IMG/VR virus record: IMGVR_UViG_3300027974_000020
Span: 1-64,000 of that record
Source of the DNA: a virus
Strand: one strand, 5' to 3'
Length of the DNA stretch: 64,000 bases
Part shown: piece by piece, positions 10,567-19,286 of the stretch
Position numbering within the stretch: the first letter of the stretch is position 1
Layout of the letters: the number at the start of each line of letters is the position of its first letter
Made by a program: the position numbers and the translations under genes
The notes under the pieces: generated by a model
Seen by the model: the letters and a program-made list of their open reading frames with translations, nothing else
What the model was told of the DNA's origin: nothing
Database searches by the model: none

Positions 10567-13500
10567 TTAGCTATCCTCGTAATCTGAATTTAAGTCTTGA
10601 TATTCTGAAATAATATTTGGTGTTGATCCAAAAAAACCCATCTGATACTGATCATATCTACTTATCGGGAACCATCTCGGTGGCAGCCAATTAACAGTCG
10701 AAGCTGACTCATTATCAAATTCCATATTATAATGCTGATAAGTAAAACCTGGACTATCTATAATCTCTGAACCAGAGCTAGGTATTGCCGTATAAGATCC
10801 CGGAAGAGGAACTAGTTCATTTGAATAATGTAAATTATCATAATTCTCATACCAATAAACTATGTCACCGTATATAGTAACGGGTGTTGATGATGGCGTA
10901 GATGCTAATTCAGTTTCCATAGAAACAAACCAGTAACCTGGCTTTGTTCTATCTTGGGCATAAAACGGACCAATATTAAAATTACCGTATTTATCTGCGT
11001 ATACCATGCCCGCAGTTCCATATCTACCTGGAGTACTTGAACTTATGGAGTAATCGACCTCCTCTAGCGAAGAGTAGGCTGTTCTTGCCTTTTTCCAATA
11101 AATTGCTGGAGTGCTTGACGGAGGGACATTGCCCTGTCTCACATACCCCTTGATATATATATCCCCAAGCCCATCAGCCTTAATGTTCATCTTGTCGGGG
11201 GCTGCTTTAAAATCATATGTATAAATATTGCTAAGAGCAAGATCAATTAAGTATGAGTCTTGAAATGCTCCTGCGTTGCTGTTTTCGTGCGCATTAGGAG
11301 TTGGATAGGAAATGCCAGAAATATATACTTGTATTTGAGTTTTTACTGCTGGAGCGGGGCCGGAATATTTGAAGCTTGTAGTTACAAAACCATTTTGGTT
11401 AGTTGTTACATACTGGTTTTCTGCTGTTATTTCATCACCATAAATTCTAAATGTTTGATATGGTTTTGGATTTCCATTTATATCATAGGAAACAATAGAA
11501 ATATATATAATATCATCTGATGTATCAAATATTTTTTGTGGAGATATCCATACTCCAGCTGTATCAAAATCATAATCATAATCAGATACAAAAACAAATC
11601 CTTCATCTATAGGATTATTCAAGGAATTTAAATAAAGACCAGAAGGAGTACTAGACTTATACTTCGAACCCTCATATGTCACGCTGTACAGCGAAGTTAA
11701 TTGTGGTGTTGATGAAAAATATATTTTTCCAAAATAATCATCTAAATTAGAATCATAATAATTTTTATCAATATAATAAGAATTATTAACCGTATAGGTA
11801 ACCAAATATTCTCTACCTGGTATTATTCTACTTTCATAAGTTTCACTATCTAGTATGGCAAATTCATTTTGATTCAAAACATATACTTGATCTCCACTTT
11901 GAATAAAAGTAGAATTAAATATATAATATTCTGTTTCATCGTCTTCACCTATTATATAATTGCCATTTTGATCTACTGAAGTCCATATATAATATTCTGG
12001 ATTCAAATTAGATTGCACTAATACATTTCCGGTATAAGTATCTTGAAGTGTAATATTAGAAATATTTGGATATGCTAAATACAGTACAGCGTTATTGGAT
12101 CCAATAATTATTTCTTCATTGTAAAATGTTAAATCTCCAGGAGTAGCTGAATCAGAAAAAAGTAGTTCATCGTATTGTACTGTTGCCCCATCATTATATA
12201 CGTTAACTATAACTGGAGCACCCTGTCTTGGTATATCTGTTAATTGCAATTCAAAAAAATTACCAATGTAAGCCTCTATAATTGGAGCTGAATATATATA
12301 ATATTCATTATCTGGTAAGTCTAACCACCCAACATTTATATCTGGTTGTTTTGTATCTAAAAGGCTTATATTTTTATTATCATAATAATCTGCATAGTGT
12401 GCATTTACTTTTATTTCACTATATTCATACAGTTGAGTATCTGGATTATATATTTCTTGTATAAAATTTACAGCAGAGTCGGGGGCAAAACCGCTTGAAC
12501 TAACTTGTTTATTGGGTATGGAAAGAAGAACATCTTCACCCGAGCTTACCGCATCTATTGAGGTTATTATATAATTTTCGTTATCCTCTGAGCCTAAACC
12601 AAAAGATTGTCTAGATAAACTACATGTTGAAACGAATGAATCAATCTGACTAGAATTTATTGATCTACCAGAATCTTCTATCGTTTCACCAACCTGATAT
12701 GCGTTTCCATATTTATCTAAATATCCATAAATCATCGGCGTACTTGAAAGAGGTTCACTTAGCTGTGTCCAAACCGGTGATTTAAATGGATAGTATGGGG
12801 TTGCTGCTAACCCATTTGTTATAATCAGTGTTTCTGAACCAGTTTGATAATTAATCGTTGCTGCTTGAAAATAGTTTGAAGAGACTGGAGAATATATATT
12901 TTCTTCTAAGTAATCAAAATTTTGATTATAAATATTTAGCACAATATTAGGAGACGCTGGCACAAAGTAATCTGTGTCGTCAATATGGTTATGGGAAATG
13001 CCACCATGTTTTGGATCTTTTAGATCAAGAGTTTGGACTGTATTGTATAATGGTTCTGGATTTATTTTTTTGCTACTAAAATAAATATTTTGTGGAGTTG
13101 AACCAATCGGAAAAATTAAAGGTGCTTTTATTTCATCTTTTGTTATAAGCACATCATCTATTATTGATGGATCATTAAATGAATTAACAACCATCTTTCC
13201 CTCTATGATATCTGTTATCCCAGTTAAATTTTTTGTTCCGTATACAGTAGATCCTATTTTAAAATTTGAATTTATATAATTTATATTTGGAGTTGAAAGA
13301 GAAATATATGAACCAGCGGTTGGATTAACCCAATAGCCTCTTCCATCTTCATTAAATGCAATTCTATAACCAGCATATGAATTTGTTTGATAAGAATCTG
13401 TTGATTCATTCCATTTTGATTTTGCGACTATTCTAATTTGAGAAGCTTTAGAAACATCAATTGAATTAGTATTAGGCGTAGCTTGATTGTTTACGTATGA

Positions 13501-15099
13501 ATAATCGTATGTCTTTTCTCTGAAAGAAAGATCCCCATTTGTTAGTCCATCGGAATTGACAACTTGTATTAAATTATACTCAGGACTTGCATCGCTTGAC
13601 TGTAGGTAGTAGTTCTTAACAAAAAAGTCATCCCTATCAAGATATGACATATTCGTATAAAATACTGACGGAGTCGCATATTGATTATGCGCCGGCATGT
13701 GTAGTTCATAGACCAGAGAAACGCCAGCATTGTAGGGGGTTGCTGAGTTTGGATTACTTACATCTGGATCAGGGACATTCAATAGGTAGTTTGCATAGTA
13801 TTCAAAATCTATTTCTATTGGATTGTAATGATCGGTATATGACGAAAGTGTAAATCCATCTGCTTGAAAATAACCCTCAAAGGAAACTGTTGCGGCATTG
13901 TCGGATAGTATTAAAAGTTTACCGTCTTCAAAATCGCCAAATCCAGATTGGAAATATTCTCCTAATGGCGTAGCAGTGTCGTATACAAAGGGAATGTGAG
14001 ACATGCCCTCTCCAGATAACCCTGCATAGTCCCATATGGCCTCATCCCAATTGGCATATCCTAAATTTGATGGATATGTTTCATTTATATATCTAACAAA
14101 AGAATTAAAATCTTTTGTTGGATTTCCATCAAAAGAAAAATATGGAGTTGAGGATTCAATGTCGGTGATTTCTAATACTTCCGGTGTAGCTCCAAGATAG
14201 TCAGAATTTGGAGTAGCTCCATAAGCCCTCCAAATATCTAGTTCTCTTCTAAGTGTTAACTTTAATCCATTTAAATCTACTGAAGGTGGATTTTGATATA
14301 CATCTAATATTCTTTTTTTATAATTAGAATTATTTTCTAGAAATAATCTTTTTAATGCTACTCTTGATCCAAACTCATCAAATATATTAAAATACAACAT
14401 GGCATCTTGGTCATAGGTTTTGCTATCTATAGACAAATTATTAAATTTTTTAAGAGTTATTATTTGATTATCTATAAAATTATGATAATAAATATAATCT
14501 GTTATTCTTGATTCATAAAAATTTTCTAAAGAACTAGATCTTGCAAGTTCTATGCCATCTCCAGAAACGGAAAGAGCCGACGATGGCACTGAATAAGATA
14601 CGTAAACCCAATCAGTAATATCTTCATCTGCACTTGATATAAAAGAATTAATATCTTGTAGATTTAATTCTGATTCAAAGTCATCTAAGTATTCTCCAAC
14701 TAAAGATGAAATAAATTTTCCACCAACGGACTGTGCAACCTTTAATGATGGGGTAGCTCCTTCTATTGAGTCTTCGTAGAGTGCGGTCCATGTTGGAAAT
14801 TTAGAAAGTATACTTCTAGCTGAATCTGATATAACAGGAGTTTCTATTTCATGTATTAATACATTAACGAAAAGCAATAGGCCAAGAGCGGTTACATCTT
14901 CTACTTCAGAAAATATTTCTAATTGTATTTTTATATATCTTTTTGAATTAGATAAAAATATAGAAGAAGAATCTATCGTTATTTCTGATTTCATCCATGG
15001 ACCAGACTCATCATCTGATTCATATACTAGAAAATTAAATGTTGGTGTTTCGCTTCCGTGTAAGATTTGTAAAAGCGTGCTTATAGGAAATAATATCAA
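10567..15099 (-). CDS. Tail fibre protein, 3' part of a +1-frameshifted gene, 1510-codon ORF
   Basis: The conventional start would be TTG at 15099, but no Shine-Dalgarno sequence precedes it. The frame before about 15056 reads as an unlikely hydrophobic stretch (ELILFPISTLLQILH). I infer that translation enters from the 123-codon ORF (15035-15406) by a +1 shift at CGG 15056-15058, giving one protein of about 1612 residues. The protein is beta-rich, with repeated Ig-like or carbohydrate-binding-like segments and no catalytic motif. It carries an extraordinary number of Ala/Ser-Thr-Pro tripeptides: about 20 of 23 TP dipeptides are preceded by A or S. Role by position: host-contacting fibre. Confidence 0.75.
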   Translation of the reverse strand: MILFPISTLLQILHGSETPTFNFLVYESDDESGPWMKSEITIDSSSIFLSNSKRYIKIQLEIFSEVEDVTALGLLLFVNVLIHEIETPVISDSARSILSKFPTWTALYEDSIEGATPSLKVAQSVGGKFISSLVGEYLDDFESELNLQDINSFISSADEDITDWVYVSYSVPSSALSVSGDGIELARSSSLENFYESRITDYIYYHNFIDNQIITLKKFNNLSIDSKTYDQDAMLYFNIFDEFGSRVALKRLFLENNSNYKKRILDVYQNPPSVDLNGLKLTLRRELDIWRAYGATPNSDYLGATPEVLEITDIESSTPYFSFDGNPTKDFNSFVRYINETYPSNLGYANWDEAIWDYAGLSGEGMSHIPFVYDTATPLGEYFQSGFGDFEDGKLLILSDNAATVSFEGYFQADGFTLSSYTDHYNPIEIDFEYYANYLLNVPDPDVSNPNSATPYNAGVSLVYELHMPAHNQYATPSVFYTNMSYLDRDDFFVKNYYLQSSDASPEYNLIQVVNSDGLTNGDLSFREKTYDYSYVNNQATPNTNSIDVSKASQIRIVAKSKWNESTDSYQTNSYAGYRIAFNEDGRGYWVNPTAGSYISLSTPNINYINSNFKIGSTVYGTKNLTGITDIIEGKMVVNSFNDPSIIDDVLITKDEIKAPLIFPIGSTPQNIYFSSKKINPEPLYNTVQTLDLKDPKHGGISHNHIDDTDYFVPASPNIVLNIYNQNFDYLEENIYSPVSSNYFQAATINYQTGSETLIITNGLAATPYYPFKSPVWTQLSEPLSSTPMIYGYLDKYGNAYQVGETIEDSGRSINSSQIDSFVSTCSLSRQSFGLGSEDNENYIITSIDAVSSGEDVLLSIPNKQVSSSGFAPDSAVNFIQEIYNPDTQLYEYSEIKVNAHYADYYDNKNISLLDTKQPDINVGWLDLPDNEYYIYSAPIIEAYIGNFFELQLTDIPRQGAPVIVNVYNDGATVQYDELLFSDSATPGDLTFYNEEIIIGSNNAVLYLAYPNISNITLQDTYTGNVLVQSNLNPEYYIWTSVDQNGNYIIGEDDETEYYIFNSTFIQSGDQVYVLNQNEFAILDSETYESRIIPGREYLVTYTVNNSYYIDKNYYDSNLDDYFGKIYFSSTPQLTSLYSVTYEGSKYKSSTPSGLYLNSLNNPIDEGFVFVSDYDYDFDTAGVWISPQKIFDTSDDIIYISIVSYDINGNPKPYQTFRIYGDEITAENQYVTTNQNGFVTTSFKYSGPAPAVKTQIQVYISGISYPTPNAHENSNAGAFQDSYLIDLALSNIYTYDFKAAPDKMNIKADGLGDIYIKGYVRQGNVPPSSTPAIYWKKARTAYSSLEEVDYSISSSTPGRYGTAGMVYADKYGNFNIGPFYAQDRTKPGYWFVSMETELASTPSSTPVTIYGDIVYWYENYDNLHYSNELVPLPGSYTAIPSSGSEIIDSPGFTYQHYNMEFDNESASTVNWLPPRWFPISRYDQYQMGFFGSTPNIISEYQDLNSDYEDS

Positions 15100-15406
15100 C
15101 TCTTGAAGTTGTATCTATAAACCTGATAATATCAGGAGAAGCTGATTCGTAAATTACTTCACCATAATTTGTTACATAAATTGCATTGGGGTCATGCGAT
15201 TCTGGGGCTAAAACCGAAGTAGACGGTGAAGCTAATTCAGTTCCAACAAAAGTATAATCACCTACTAAATTTAAACCAGTAGAAGATCTTTTGTATGAGT
15301 AGTTTTTATAGAATTTGTTGTTGTATAAATAAATAGGATCAGTAGTCCAAATATTACCAACCTTGTTGAAGTCTCCACTGCGAAGACCCAAGAGATAATT
15401 TTTCAT
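15035..15406 (-). CDS. Tail fibre protein, 5' part of a +1-frameshifted gene, 123-codon ORF
   Basis: It starts at ATG 15406 with a good upstream AGAGGA. The product is beta-rich and has the same style as the downstream ORF, including ESASPD and ELASPS, close relatives of the (A/S)TP tripeptide. Codon 117 is CGG (15056-15058), the only in-frame CGG. Beyond it the frame yields only a basic tail (KRNTNI) before TAA, while the +1 frame continues for 1495 codons. I therefore read this as the N-terminus of the long fibre. Without the shift it would yield a 123-residue product of unknown use. Confidence 0.7.
   Translation of the reverse strand: MKNYLLGLRSGDFNKVGNIWTTDPIYLYNNKFYKNYSYKRSSTGLNLVGDYTFVGTELASPSTSVLAPESHDPNAIYVTNYGEVIYESASPDIIRFIDTTSRVDIISYKHAFTNLTRKRNTNI
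15055..15058 (-). other. Putative +1 frameshift site, ACA CGG A
   Basis: On the minus strand the codons run CTT ACA CGG AAG in the 123-codon frame. Skipping one base gives GGA AGC GAA ACA CCA in the 1510-codon frame. CGG is otherwise unused in frame across the window. The residue at the join would be Gly if C is skipped and GGA is read, or Arg if CGGA is read as four bases. Confidence 0.6.
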
Positions 15407-15422
15407 TACTAATCCTCTTTAA

Positions 15423-16682
15423 TTAATCTAGCCAAATAGAGTACTCAGAAGTAATTCCATTTTCTGGGTGCACGAACATTAAATGCTGACAAGGTCTGCT
15501 CATAGACGAGAAGTATTCTTGAGCATAGGTGTTATAGCTTTCTGGGGAACCAGATATTCTTAACATGGAGCTTCCTATTGTCATCTTAAATTGCTGATGA
15601 TAATGGCCCATAAAAACATCATCAAAATGTTCAGGAATTGCTCCATCTTTCCATCCCATTATTTTTTTATAGTAACCATGGAAAGCATTTGGTGCAGGCA
15701 TTTGATCGCCATGAATTAACAAGCTGCTGTAATTGCCGATTGTATCAACGGCATACCAGTTTCTTTCTCCTACGCCATCTGGGATGTTAAAGGTTACTCT
15801 TTCGTCATCTCCAACAATCAACTCAATAATCTTATAGAGCATTCTATCCATGTTGGTTTCTGGATCGTGCTGTTTGCGTGCTCTTCCGCCTACCGCTCCA
15901 TGGTTTCCTATCACGCCAGTAATGTGTACGTGATTAAAATTTTCCAATGCGGTCTTAACAAAGTTCCCAAGTATTCTTGGACCATTAACGGCAACTTGTC
16001 TATACAGGCCAGAGTCTATAAGGTGGCTTTGCCCAGGAAAAATCTCTTCACCTTCGACTATATCGCCTAACAACCAAATATGAAGGTCATTTACTTCATG
16101 ATCCATTCTTTGAATCTCTGTTATTTCTAACAGCTTTTCTGTATATCTTTCTATTCTTTCTTCTAATACATTAGTATTATAGTCAGGTGTTACCTTACCC
16201 ATTTGCCAGTCTGCAAAGACTACTACTGCAGTTTCGGGAACTTTTTCTTTATTCTTCTTTAAAGAAGGAGCTTTAATTTCTGGGAACTCAAAGCCGGCAA
16301 AGGCGTCGTAAGCTGCAGCGTAGGCTGCTCTTACAACCTCATCTTGCACATTCTTAAGAGTCTGTACTCTCTTAGCCAATCTTCTATTTTCTGATCTTAG
16401 AAATTCATTTCGTGAATCAGATACATCTGACACTGGATCAGTTGAGTCATACTCTTTGTCTTCGTACATAGAAGGATCTTCTAAGGTAATGACAGAAGAT
16501 TGAGTGTACATTGAATCTTTATCATTAATAAAATCAGTGATTTCATCATCACTTATTTCAGCTGCATGCAGCGAATCACCCAATATATCGCCATTGCCGA
16601 CACCCTCAAAAACAATACCCTTTGCTTGTCCAATGTTTGGAGCACGCACTATATACTTATTTGTTATAACAAAATTTTTCAT
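15423..16682 (-). CDS. Calcineurin-like metallophosphoesterase
   Basis: A 419-residue protein with the full metallophosphoesterase signature: DWQMGK at about residue 158, LLGD at 204-207, GNHG at 259-262, LIHGD near 330 and GHYH near 366. These residues bind two metal ions for phosphodiester or phosphomonoester hydrolysis. The N-terminal about 130 residues are charged and probably helical. The DWQ form of motif I is common in actinobacteriophage Mre11/SbcD-like proteins, from established knowledge. Its position between wedge and fibre genes is odd for a DNA-metabolism enzyme. It may act on injected or host nucleic acid, or be a cytoplasmic enzyme merely co-transcribed. The substrate cannot be told from sequence. 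Confidence 0.88.
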   Translation of the reverse strand: MKNFVITNKYIVRAPNIGQAKGIVFEGVGNGDILGDSLHAAEISDDEITDFINDKDSMYTQSSVITLEDPSMYEDKEYDSTDPVSDVSDSRNEFLRSENRRLAKRVQTLKNVQDEVVRAAYAAAYDAFAGFEFPEIKAPSLKKNKEKVPETAVVVFADWQMGKVTPDYNTNVLEERIERYTEKLLEITEIQRMDHEVNDLHIWLLGDIVEGEEIFPGQSHLIDSGLYRQVAVNGPRILGNFVKTALENFNHVHITGVIGNHGAVGGRARKQHDPETNMDRMLYKIIELIVGDDERVTFNIPDGVGERNWYAVDTIGNYSSLLIHGDQMPAPNAFHGYYKKIMGWKDGAIPEHFDDVFMGHYHQQFKMTIGSSMLRISGSPESYNTYAQEYFSSMSRPCQHLMFVHPENGITSEYSIWLD

Positions 16683-16709
16683 ATATCAAAGACCTGTGAC
16701 TTTTTGATG

Positions 16710-17879
16710 TTAATAATTTGATTGACCCATTATAACAGATAAAACACTAACACTTCCAGCTCCGGGGTAAACTTTATCGCTAGACGGAGTAAAATCTTTT
16801 ATGGATATAGATTCACCATTTGCGCTTAAGGCGTTAATCGTGACATACCTAACAAAGTCTGAAGAAAGTCTTACTTGTCTTTCTATTTCTCCAACAGAAA
16901 CGGTATCTCCTATCGTAAGTGAATTTAAATATCTTTTTACAAAAAGAGCTGCTTGATTCTTTATTCCAGCTTCTATTGTGCCATTTGCGGCAGATGCTAT
17001 TGTGATACTGACCTGAACATCTACCGGTATTTGTTCTGCTATTCTAACATTAAACCTTACCCCAGCTGGCTTAACCGATGCTATAGAGGAAAGTATTGTG
17101 TCTGGCATTCTTTTAATTCCAGACAATGATTCTGGGACTACAATAACATCACAAGATCCTATGCCGTAAGAACTTTCTCTTATTCTAACATCTCTTACGC
17201 CCTTAACAGAAAGGGCGGCAAATCGTACTGACTCTGTTGTTCCTGCAGCTCGAGTTTTAATTGATGAAATTATTCTTCTTCTAAAGTTATCATCTGACTC
17301 AGAATTAATTGCTGAGTATATTTCCTTTGTGTTCATGCAATATGCAACAACTCCTGGTGGAGCAATAAAGTTATGTTGAGTTATGGAGCCACTCGCAGCA
17401 ACGTAGGTATTATCATCAAAATCTGGAACTGCCAAACCATAAGCCCTAGTTGTGCCGGCGGCTATTGTTATGTCGCCGTTTAGCTTAAATCTATACTGTC
17501 TTACTGCGTAGCTTTCTACGTTAGTATAAAGATAGGTGCCACCAGGAATTATTATATTTTGGCTATATGGATTATCTATAAAAAATTCTATATTAAAAGA
17601 CTGTCTTTCAAGTGCGGCGGCATCGGATATTTCTTTTCTTGAAACGCCGTATAGTTCACCAATTAAGTCAAGATTTCTCCCACTTGCGGTAGAAAGAGCA
17701 CCCTGCCTAATGGTGAAGTTTAAGGATGAATATAGGTCTGCTATTTCTGTACTAAAAGCCTCAGCAAAAGCTCTAGCGATAGAGCCTGGATAGGCAGCTG
17801 AGATCCCTGCGTTACGCTCCATTGAATTCAGTACATTAACTAAAATGTCTGCTTTTTCTTTTTCTCCATATATCGGCAT
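16710..17879 (-). CDS. Baseplate wedge protein, gpJ family
   Basis: A 389-residue protein fitting the phage P2 gpJ / T4 gp6-like baseplate family: an N-terminal helical region (AFAEAFSTEIADLYSSL), the typical ASGRNLDLIGELYGVSR segment, a beta-rich middle, and a C-terminal DTVSVGEIERQVRLSSDFV region. Members form the wedge ring around the tail hub and drive sheath contraction. It is immediately followed upstream by the gp25-like gene, the classical gpW-gpJ pairing. The start ATG at 17879 abuts the stop of that gene. Confidence 0.88.
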   Translation of the reverse strand: MPIYGEKEKADILVNVLNSMERNAGISAAYPGSIARAFAEAFSTEIADLYSSLNFTIRQGALSTASGRNLDLIGELYGVSRKEISDAAALERQSFNIEFFIDNPYSQNIIIPGGTYLYTNVESYAVRQYRFKLNGDITIAAGTTRAYGLAVPDFDDNTYVAASGSITQHNFIAPPGVVAYCMNTKEIYSAINSESDDNFRRRIISSIKTRAAGTTESVRFAALSVKGVRDVRIRESSYGIGSCDVIVVPESLSGIKRMPDTILSSIASVKPAGVRFNVRIAEQIPVDVQVSITIASAANGTIEAGIKNQAALFVKRYLNSLTIGDTVSVGEIERQVRLSSDFVRYVTINALSANGESISIKDFTPSSDKVYPGAGSVSVLSVIMGQSNY

Positions 17880-18260
17880 TTACGCTCCTAGGTTTTGAGT
17901 TACAGAAAGAACGATTGGGTCTGTTTTATCTGTTATCATATGAACATCAAATCTAATTGAGTCTGAACCGGTTGGAATTGCATCTATGACGATGCTTCTT
18001 CCCCTAAAGATATCTTCTCTTTCTAGGGCAGCCCTTATCAATCTCTTTCCCATTTCTCCGGTTTCCTTTGATTGTGGCATACCATATAGTACAGATAAAT
18101 CAGTCCCTAAAGAAGGATAGATATAAAAATCTCCAGGTTCAGTCATAAGCCTTAGATAAACTTGCTGTATGTCGTCTTGGGCAGAGGATGATGTAATGGC
18201 TATATCTTTATTGCCATTGATTAATATATCGCCAGTCATAGTAAAGTATAAATCAGACAT
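17880..18260 (-). CDS. Baseplate wedge protein, gp25/gpW-like
   Basis: A 126-residue protein with the gp25-like core QDDIQQVYLRLMTEPGDFYI followed by YPSLGTDLSVLYG, typical of gp25/gpW and XkdS-type wedge initiators. Gp25-like proteins link the first sheath ring to the baseplate and trigger contraction. The gene overlaps the preceding 213-codon gene by eight bases and is followed directly by the gpJ-like gene, supporting the assignment. Confidence 0.85.
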   Translation of the reverse strand: MSDLYFTMTGDILINGNKDIAITSSSAQDDIQQVYLRLMTEPGDFYIYPSLGTDLSVLYGMPQSKETGEMGKRLIRAALEREDIFRGRSIVIDAIPTGSDSIRFDVHMITDKTDPIVLSVTQNLGA

Positions 18261-18894
18261 TCTTTATTTCATCCGCCTTGTTCTTTGCTTGCGCAAATGT
18301 ATAACCTTCTTTAATTAGACCAACCATATACTCTATATAATCAGGAGTATGTTCAGTTAATATGTTTTGTACTAATAAAATTTGATCCTCAGATAAACCT
18401 TCTGTAGGAATTCGAGAACTATAAACTTGAGTAATTTCTGGTTCTTTTGACGCAAAACCATAATCACTTTCTATAGTAATGGTTTTTTGTTTTTCTGATT
18501 CTTCTATATCCTTAAGTTTAGCCAAATAATGATGTGCGTCGTTTTGAGCATTATGTATTGACTTGTGGTCAATTTGGACTAATGTTGGCTGAGAATAATC
18601 AATAGCTGAATAATTAAAATTAAAATTATTCCATCTTAATTCATTTTCCGAACAAAAAAATCTAATTTTATCTGCAAATAAAGATATACTTCTGCTAGCT
18701 CCACTTATAACTATTCCTACTCCTGGGGATGCGAAAATCTCTATATCGCCGTCATCATTTAATCTAATAAATGAACTATTATCTGGATGGTTTAAACCAA
18801 CTTCTCTTTTTGAAAATTCATTTCTTCTTTTTAATTCATCAGATATTGGAAAATTCTTTTCTGGCTCTATATCACTTGGATAGCTAATCGTCAT
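18253..18894 (-). CDS. Baseplate/spike-associated protein, 213 aa
   Basis: Residues about 40-90 alternate short beta strands (FIRLNDDGDIEIFASPG, then GIVISGASRSISLFAD), which resembles the beta-prism or beta-helix part of tail spikes and gp5/gpV C-termini. The remaining half is helical and charged. It lies between the OB-fold spike-like protein and the gp25-like protein. I infer a spike extension or spike adaptor. The family is not recognised with certainty. Confidence 0.6.
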   Translation of the reverse strand: MTISYPSDIEPEKNFPISDELKRRNEFSKREVGLNHPDNSSFIRLNDDGDIEIFASPGVGIVISGASRSISLFADKIRFFCSENELRWNNFNFNYSAIDYSQPTLVQIDHKSIHNAQNDAHHYLAKLKDIEESEKQKTITIESDYGFASKEPEITQVYSSRIPTEGLSEDQILLVQNILTEHTPDYIEYMVGLIKEGYTFAQAKNKADEIKNV

Positions 18895-18896
18895 TT

Positions 18897-19265
18897 TTAC
18901 CTCGACATAAACTTCGGTACACCGGTATTCACCGTATAATTATACATGTAATTTGAATCTAATGTTCCCTCTTCAAAGAAGGTAATTATATAGGCGAATC
19001 TTTCATTGTCATCCCTAAAACCTACTAGACATCGTGCTCCCGGATTTGGGGAAACTGTTTGGATTCCTGGTATTGTAGGGCACGGGACTCCGGATATAAT
19101 GTTGCCCATTTCTCCAGAGTATTGATCATCTATTATAACATCAGCTGAATTTGTTACTGGATCAAATTTCATTATTACGCCAGGCCTTGTTTTTGCCTGA
19201 CGCATTCTTGAGTTATCAATTTTAGATTGAATTTTATTATCAAATTTTGGATAATTTATTGCCAT
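18897..19265 (-). CDS. Tail spike/baseplate OB-fold protein, gpV/gp5-like
   Basis: A 122-residue protein with the pattern of the OB-fold domain of central spike proteins: RPGVIMKFDPVTNSADVII, then GVPCPTIPG, then PNPGARCLVGF. In phage such as P2, gpV-type spikes cap the tail tube and pierce the outer layer. It lacks a long C-terminal beta-helix, which may be supplied by the 213-residue neighbour. The start ATG at 19265 is preceded by AAGGAAA. Confidence 0.72.
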   Translation of the reverse strand: MAINYPKFDNKIQSKIDNSRMRQAKTRPGVIMKFDPVTNSADVIIDDQYSGEMGNIISGVPCPTIPGIQTVSPNPGARCLVGFRDDNERFAYIITFFEEGTLDSNYMYNYTVNTGVPKFMSR

Positions 19266-19286
19266 TGTTTTTCCTTAGTTTTAATT

